A DNA stretch of 64,000 nucleotides, taken from the NCBI GenBank assembly GCA_001692895.1, contig KV748177.1, forward strand, positions 5,680,130-5,744,129, in the 5' to 3' direction. A program made the translations under genes and the position numbers. Below the pieces are notes generated by a model, which saw nothing but the letters and a program-made list of their open reading frames with translations, searched no databases and was not told the origin of the DNA. Every line of letters starts with the position of its first letter. Position 1 is the stretch's first letter. Below are positions 58,070 to 64,000 of the stretch, piece after piece. Source of the stretch: Cenococcum geophilum 1.58 (taxonomy: Eukaryota > Ascomycota > Dothideomycetes > Gloniales > Gloniaceae).

Positions 58070-61000
58070 CAGACTTGCTAATAAACAAACAGCCGTTTGC
58101 CTGTTTCTATTGTTTGTTTATTTATACCAAATAAACAAATAATCTAGAGGGCTAGGAATAAGCAATTAATCAATCCAAAGGGAGGCTCGTTTGTTTGGGT
58201 AGATTGGGTCGTTTATATATATATTTAGTAGAGTTTTAGGTTTTAGGGGGAGTAGGTAATTTAGTAATAAGGTTTAAGCAATTATATAATATATATAGGC
58301 GTAATATAATATACCTAATTATGGAAAAGTTAATACCTACTACTACTACGTCGCCTATTATTAATATACCGCCTCTAATATATCCTACTATTTTACTAAA
58401 GCTAACCTTACTAATCTTATAGAAGAAATATACTTAGTTATAGACACTAAGGCCGCCGAAGCCTCTAATATTAATATTACTAAAAGTAGCTTAGTATAGG
58501 ACGATAATAATTATATAGGGCTTAATTAGGATAAGGTACTAAAGTACTAACAGCCTTATTTTAGCCTAAAATGTACTCTAAGCTATATTTAGGACTATAG
58601 CTAGCAACTTTAGTAGTAGTATAATACTAAATCGACCGTTTAGCTATATAAGTACTACTATAAGTATAATATTAAAGTAATACTTTATAAGACTGGTAAG
58701 GCTATATCCTTAGTAAAGATATATCTTACTAAGGATATAGAGGGCTACTAAATTGGCTAGGACGGTAAAACTATTAATTATTTTAGTTAAAAGCGCGTAG
58801 GAACTGTTTTAGAGTAAATTTAATAAAAACACTATATTTTATAAGTTATTGCTAATAAGCTAATCGCGGCTTATAATACTAAGACCTTTAAAAACGCGTT
58901 AATTAATTAGCTGGTGGCTAGTAACTAGCCTCTATAAGAGATTAAGTAACCTAAATTTTATACCTTAATTAGCGCCGCTAATAAGGACGCCAAGCGCGAT
59001 CTATATAAGAACTACTAGTTAATTTATACTAAGATCCTTATTAAATATAAAGGTAATAAAGGCATAATAACGGAAGAACTGGGTATATTATTATCGCTTA
59101 TTTATATATTATTTAACGGCTAGATAATAAAGGATAAAAAGAAGGCGCTTACTAGTATTTATATTTACTATATTAATGCTAAAGGCCAAATTCGCGACTT
59201 TCTGCTCGCTTTACTAGAGCAACTTAGTAAGTATAGTGGCTTTAACTACGCCGATACTGTTAGCAATATTATATTTAAATTTGGCCTTACTAATTAAATT
59301 AGCTGGTTTATTATAGATAACGCTTATAATAATAACACGGCTGTTAATAACCTTATAATTAAACTCGGATTTAATAGTAAAGAGTATTATATTTAGTATG
59401 TCGCCTATATCTTTAACCTAGTAGCTTAATCCTACCTTTTTAGTAAGGATAAGGACTTTTTTAATAATAAGTAGAATATTAATATAGGTAGGCGTCGCTA
59501 TTACCTTTTTTTTATTAATTGCTGATAAACCTTATAGGCCAAAGAAGCCTTTCTTAATAAGTAGCAAAAGTAAGGCCCGCTTAGAACCCTTATTAATTTT
59601 ATTTACTTAATCTATTTACCTTAAAAATATAAAAAGCTTTATTAATTTTAGCAAAAGGACAATAATATACTACCGCGCGATAACTTTATAGTCCGCGAGG
59701 TAGTTACACCTATTAAAACTTAGTAGAATAGCTACCTACTAATATTTATACGGGCTGTTAATCTATAAGGACCTATATTAATAATAATAGCGTATAATAT
59801 TAATAAATGGAATAAGAAGATTGCGGCTATTAAAGTAGCTTAAGTATAATAGAAGAAGCTATTAAAAGCGAAGATTCCGGAGCTTCCTCTCTATATTAAA
59901 GTTAGCGGCCTTACTGCGTATAATTAGGATATTATTAAGTAGTATATCGCAATCCTCTAGCCGCTTTATAAGGTAACTCTTAAGCTTAAAGTAAGAGGTA
60001 GAGCTAGGCGCAATAGCGTAATTTAGGAGGTACTTCCTTATATAGAGTAGCTTATAAAGATATTTAAAGAAGCTAAGGCTTAAATAGCTAAGGCGATAAT
60101 AAAGGATTATCCTAATTAAGAGGCGATTAAGGATTACTACAATATTAATATTAACGCGGCGTAGAGTAAGCTTAATAATATGCCCGTTTACTATATAGCC
60201 GTTCTTCTATACTTAAATCTAAAGCAATTCTACTAAAACGCCTAGGAGGATAGGCCTAAATGGATTATTAAAGGCGACGCCTTTTTTTAGACGCTCTAGC
60301 TTTAATATAAAGGTAAAAAGCCGCGAATTAGGAAGTAGGTAGTTAAAAAGAGCTAAAGCTAGCAATTTAATATTAATGATTTTACTAGAAGCTTTATAGG
60401 TCTTAATACTACGCCCTCTTCTTTCTCTTTAGCTAATAATAATAATAATAAGTATAAGGAGTGGAAGAAGCTTAACCTACTACTAGAGGAGTACCTACTG
60501 GCTTAGAATATGTTCCTCTACTAAATTATAATAATAGAGTAATATCTAAACATTAGCCAGATGGCGCTTAATATCCTTTTAATTCTAGTAATAAGCTATA
60601 ACTGTAAATATATTTTTAGTAAGTTAGGTAATATACTGGCGCCTTAATAATTAAGAATAAAGCCAGATATAATAGCGGCCTTATAATATAATCGCAGCTT
60701 TAATTACAACGGCTTTATTAAAAAAATAACCTTTTTTAATAAGGAAATTAGATACTAGTTTGGATTTAAGCGGAGATTATACTATTTAACTTAGATTGCT
60801 AACTTTTAGGCAGGTCCTTTATAAAATTAGATTTTTTATTAATTCTCTATAGAACAAGATTCTTTCTTCCCCCTATATTTTATAAACCTACCGTTATATA
60901 AGTCAATTAATATACCTATAATAATAAGTTCTAAGGTTTAGCGTAATAGCTAAATTAATATTGCTGTTATTCTAGGTAGCGATTAATTTTTAGGCAGAAT

Positions 61001-61325
61001 CTTAATGGACGAAGTTCTTTGTTAAAACTAAAGTTATATAACTATCTCTGTAATACCAAAAGTCTATTACAAACTCTCTTAACCCTAAAATATTACTACT
61101 ATACTGCGCAAGGGCCTGCGGGCAACTGTTTCCTATCTTTATTATACTTATAGAGCATTCTACTGTTAACTATTTTATATATAAAGCTTCCAAACGAGAT
61201 AAACAAGTTTGACTGTTTGTTTGAGTTGTTTCTAATCAATTAATTAATCAAACGAACGCTCTAATATAGGCAAACAATCAAACCTGAAGGCCTTCGTTTG
61301 ATTTGTTTGTTTAATAGCAAGTCTG
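58070..61325 (+). mobile_element. hAT transposon, complete, RIP-inactivated
   Basis: 3256 bp with imperfect inverted ends (CAGACTTGCTAATAAACAAA at the left, TTTGTTTAATAGCAAGTCTG at the right) and an exact 8-bp duplication TCTGCAAC at 58062-58069 and 61326-61333, as expected for hAT. The plus strand reads a degraded transposase: LVASNQPL near 58915, a PKF-LISAANKDAKRDLYKN stretch near 58950-59010, YILFNG near 59100, FIIDNAYNNNTAVNNL near 59310-59355 and the C-terminal dimerisation region SQMALNILLILVIS with KPDIIAALQYNRS near 60540-60710. Many TAA and TAG codons and few CA or TG dinucleotides. Confidence 0.93.
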
Positions 61326-62446
61326 TCTGCAACACAATTCGTGCCTATAATGAGCGGCGGCCCGAATGCTGTTAAGCGGATTACCCAATTCAACCGCCAG
61401 GCACATTATCTTGCCGAGAGACAGAACCGGTATTACTCGCCTGCCTTCAAGATGGTTATGCGCTATCTTCCATTCACCATGCGTTTATACCGTGCTTTGC
61501 TCTGTTGGGAGATGGAGCGAGACTTACCTGGATTTGCCATTGAGGGTGGGCAAACCAAGGTGTATGTAAAACAGATAGCACCAAAAAATATTAGGACGCT
61601 CTCATTCCAAAGACAGACGCAATTGTGCTCGCAATTGGGTTTGAGACACAACAAACGCTATTCCCTATGGAAATCAGAGGTGAAAAAGGCATCAGTCTAA
61701 ACGACCATGTCGTAAACCCTCTTGACTCAAATCGCTTCTCACTGATTCTTCTGATGTTAGCGGGGATGCCACAAGCCAAGGCGTAGCTCAGGCGTATTTC
61801 GGAACCTGTGTTTCGAGCTTCCCCAATTTCTTCATCATGATGGGCCTGTAGGTCTATCCACGTACTCTGAAAACAACTTAACTGCTCAAAGTCATTCACT
61901 GTCAAAAACACCGTTACGGGTCACCTTTCGGTCATATACACCGTGGAGTGTCAGATCAACTTCATGCTACGGCTCATTGCTCCCATTTTGCGTACCCTTC
62001 CCGCGTATCGTTCACGTTCAATCCTCCCGTCCTTACCTTTTTTCAGCCCCTCCCCTAGCTTCGTTGAAGTCAAGCCCAAAGCTGCCTGCGCCGATGGCGC
62101 ATGGACACGGCGCGAGGCCAAAAGGCTCGTCTGGTCTCCCAGTTGCATAAACTGGGCCATAGATCCTAAAACCGGCATGAACAATACCACGTATCCAGAT
62201 TGGCAATTTTTGTTCTGGTGGCGCAGTGTCTTCTTCCGGAAGCAGGAATTCGTTTATAAGGACGTTAAGAGTGGAAAGGAGGTCAGCGTGCGGGGTTCCG
62301 CCTTAGGGCGCATAAGCCAAACCGCAGCATTGAGTTTACTAGTTGGTGGCTGGTTGGTGGCAGCTGGGTTCATAGATCGAAAAGTCATTGAAGAGGTTGC
62401 GGAGAATTTGGTTGGGCAGGCACGGGAATTAATCGGTTGGAAATGA

Positions 62447-63183
62447 GAGGTACGTTCAGTTTCACTAGAATTAAGTATTGAGAAAATAATAGCCCTCACC
62501 TAAAAAGCCGACGCGTATGGAGAGTAGCTGTTTCGCGGCCTAACGCCACGATGTGATGGTACTGATTATAAGCCTGTGCTGTATGGAGGACAGGAGACAT
62601 CGGGCTACCGTTCTATTAAGTGGGCAATTTATTAAATATAACTGACGTCATTCCAGCTTAACATAAGCCGTGCACAAATAGTTGTTGCAATAAGAATACA
62701 ACGGGGGGTGAAAGACAACCTAGCGAAAGCTAGCAGTTCGCTTAGAGCGCAAATATCTCCACTGCTCTTCCTCTCGCAGATTCCCACAGATAATTCCTTC
62801 CCAAGTTCCATGAAATAATAGAGTAGTATCACGGAATTTCTCTTTACGTACTGTAGTTGGAGCTCGCCAAGAGGTCTAGCCCTCTTGGGGTCGTGTGTGT
62901 TCCTCATCGCTCTTTTGCATAGTGAGTTCCGCATTGGGTAAATTTCGCCATTAGATTCACGTCTCAACATCAAACTCCACGAACCATTTCACTATTTCAC
63001 TCATGGTTAATCGAGTCCCCAACCTTCCTCATTCTTGTGCGTCTGCCGTGAAGCGTCCCCCGTCTCAACTTTTCTCTTTCAGCACACCTCCACTCCTCAA
63101 TTCCAGCGCGACACCTCTATGGCTGGTCAGTTGAGCTCTTTGTAGCATACCTTCTCTATCGTAATCCATCATTGTTCATCGTC
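62447..63183. other. Intergenic region downstream of the monooxygenase
   Basis: 740 bp of unique-looking sequence. A minus-strand frame of 113 codons (62632-62973) shows no motif. The last 200 bp are probably the promoter and leader of the gene at 63184. Confidence 0.4.
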
Positions 63184-64000
63184 ATGTCACAAAAAGTGAG
63201 TAGACCGGGCGAAGGAGTGGCGCCATTGGAACTGGACGCTAAGCCTGCGGGCATCTGCATTGCGAAACTCGGCGGCGGAAAGTCACCAGAGTCCTGCCGC
63301 GGAACTATGGCACTGAGAGATGCAACCGCAAAGACCATCATCCTCACGCGAGCAAAAGAGTTGTACGAGCACGAAAAGAATTCAATTATCTGGACCAAGC
63401 AAGTGAGGAAGCCGTGCTTCTGACTTCCTTCTGTGCATTCTTCAGCTTACACAACATAAAACTCAGACACAGGATGGTAGAAACCAACTTATATTCTTCA
63501 TTTATCGACTTGAACAAGGCCTGTTCTCTCCTGGCCCTACTCGACCCAAAGATGCCACCGACGCAAGCCACCCTTCCAAGCGTGCTCACCGCCGCACCTC
63601 GTCGTCACCCCGACAGCGTGATCTTGCCGATTATGAAGACGTATTCTACGCTACATGTGCGAAGACTTGTGAGTTGCACGAAAGCCTCGCTATTCGTTTC
63701 GAGAGTGGTTTTATCACTCCAGACGTGATTCTTCACGAGCGTGGTGAAAATTTACGGTCTCATGCTCCATTCACTGCATGGGAGATGCTCAAGTACTTGG
63801 AAGTGACCTGGTCGATCCTTCTTGATCCCAGACTTGTAGTCGCCTTAGACAACGCAGTTCGCCGCAATCGTGTTTGCCACAGCCAAGGTGTCACCCTTAA
63901 CCCTAATTTCGATCCGAATAATAATACGCCCGAGTTTACGGCCCATCTACGGCGAAGTCTGACTGATAGACTTGGGAAAGGCCGCAGCCTCCCGGAAGAT
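63184..64000 (+). CDS. Partial gene of unknown function, open at the window end
   Basis: Exon 1 (63184-63402, 73 codons, MSQKVSRPGEGVAPLELD) is joined by a 43-bp GT..AG intron (63403-63445) to exon 2 (63446-64000), which is open for 185 codons to the window edge in the same frame. The intron also removes an in-frame TGA, which supports the model. The product so far is 258 residues, hydrophilic at first with a Ser/Arg/His-rich linker (PSKRAHRRTSSSPRQR), then a more regular region with DYEDVFYATCAKTCELHES and WEMLKYLEVTWSILLDP. There is no signal peptide or membrane segment. I do not recognise the family. A GTGAGT four codons after the ATG could be a further donor, so the 5' structure is uncertain. 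Confidence 0.55.

Larger units (their letters stand above)
57082..62446 (+). pseudogene. Baeyer-Villiger-type flavin monooxygenase pseudogene with two insertions
   Basis: Pieces in order: FAD-binding [13 protein letters not shown] and VGGTWLVNT (57230-57360); a single-base loss before the PGCGCDV segment; a probable intron (57388-57432); FNPDWPRKYSMRPEIQKYF; a solo LTR (57568-57750); the rest of domain 1 with the fingerprint FxGxxxHxxxW, whose last Trp is now TAG (FQGLLFHSVK then stop, 57954-57956); a second frame slip; the NADPH motif GNGCSATQ, split by a hAT (58070-61325); NRYYSPAFKM; a gap of roughly 50 residues near 61609; LAIGFETQQ; GTCVSSFPNFFIMMGP; and an intact C-terminal end of 167 codons (61943-62446). 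The family inserts oxygen next to ketones using NADPH and FAD. It is clearly dead. Confidence 0.88.

Noticed and set aside
62632-62973. 113-codon minus-strand frame
   Set aside because: No motif or splice support, and it lies between a pseudogene and the start of another gene.

Overview
This window looks like a chromosome segment of a filamentous ascomycete (Pezizomycotina). The evidence is short GT..AG introns of 43-159 bp, a Zn2Cys6/fungal-trans regulator, a b561-type membrane protein, a P450 and Baeyer-Villiger monooxygenase pair, and large AT-rich blocks of Copia, Gypsy and hAT elements carrying C-to-T and G-to-A changes in CpA/TpG context. That pattern fits repeat-induced point mutation (RIP). 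I cannot resolve the class or species.

Layout. 1-11.2 kb: transposon block with a minus-strand Copia split by a 1.3-kb insertion, a minus-strand Gypsy whose 5' LTR forms a ~600-bp inverted repeat with a second LTR, and a small gag-only LTR element (8884-11037). 11.2-21 kb: gene island with two well-supported minus-strand genes, a Zn2Cys6 transcription factor (13439-15987) and a cytochrome b561-like protein with a long cytosolic tail (17466-19920). 21-24 kb: Gypsy 3' end, a truncated copy of a satellite-bearing element and a LINE reverse-transcriptase fragment. 24-26.5 kb: two small genes for predicted secreted proteins, one with eight cysteines. 26.5-29.2 kb: a 1-kb 12-bp minisatellite and palindromic modules. 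29.2-55.5 kb: nested retroelements. A Gypsy (30671-36860) lies inside a deleted Copia. A hAT (37648-55517) is split by a second Gypsy (38656-53916), which itself holds a Copia (46472-52570) and a terminal-inverted-repeat element built of four tandem arrays (40404-42619). 55.5-62.4 kb: a dead divergent pair, a P450 cut at the hAT terminus and a monooxygenase cut by a solo LTR and by a second hAT. 62.4-64 kb: start of an unrecognised gene running off the window.

How it fits together. The insertions can be ordered because target-site duplications are still readable at most junctions (ATATT, GCGTG, GCCTT, CTAGC, AATTC, TCTGCAAC). The P450 and monooxygenase were probably once an oxidative pair in a metabolic cluster, now decayed. 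The most unusual signals are the tandem-array element, a palindromic motif shared by the 3' ends of two Gypsy elements and one Copia element, and the gag-only LTR element with a half-tRNA primer-binding site.
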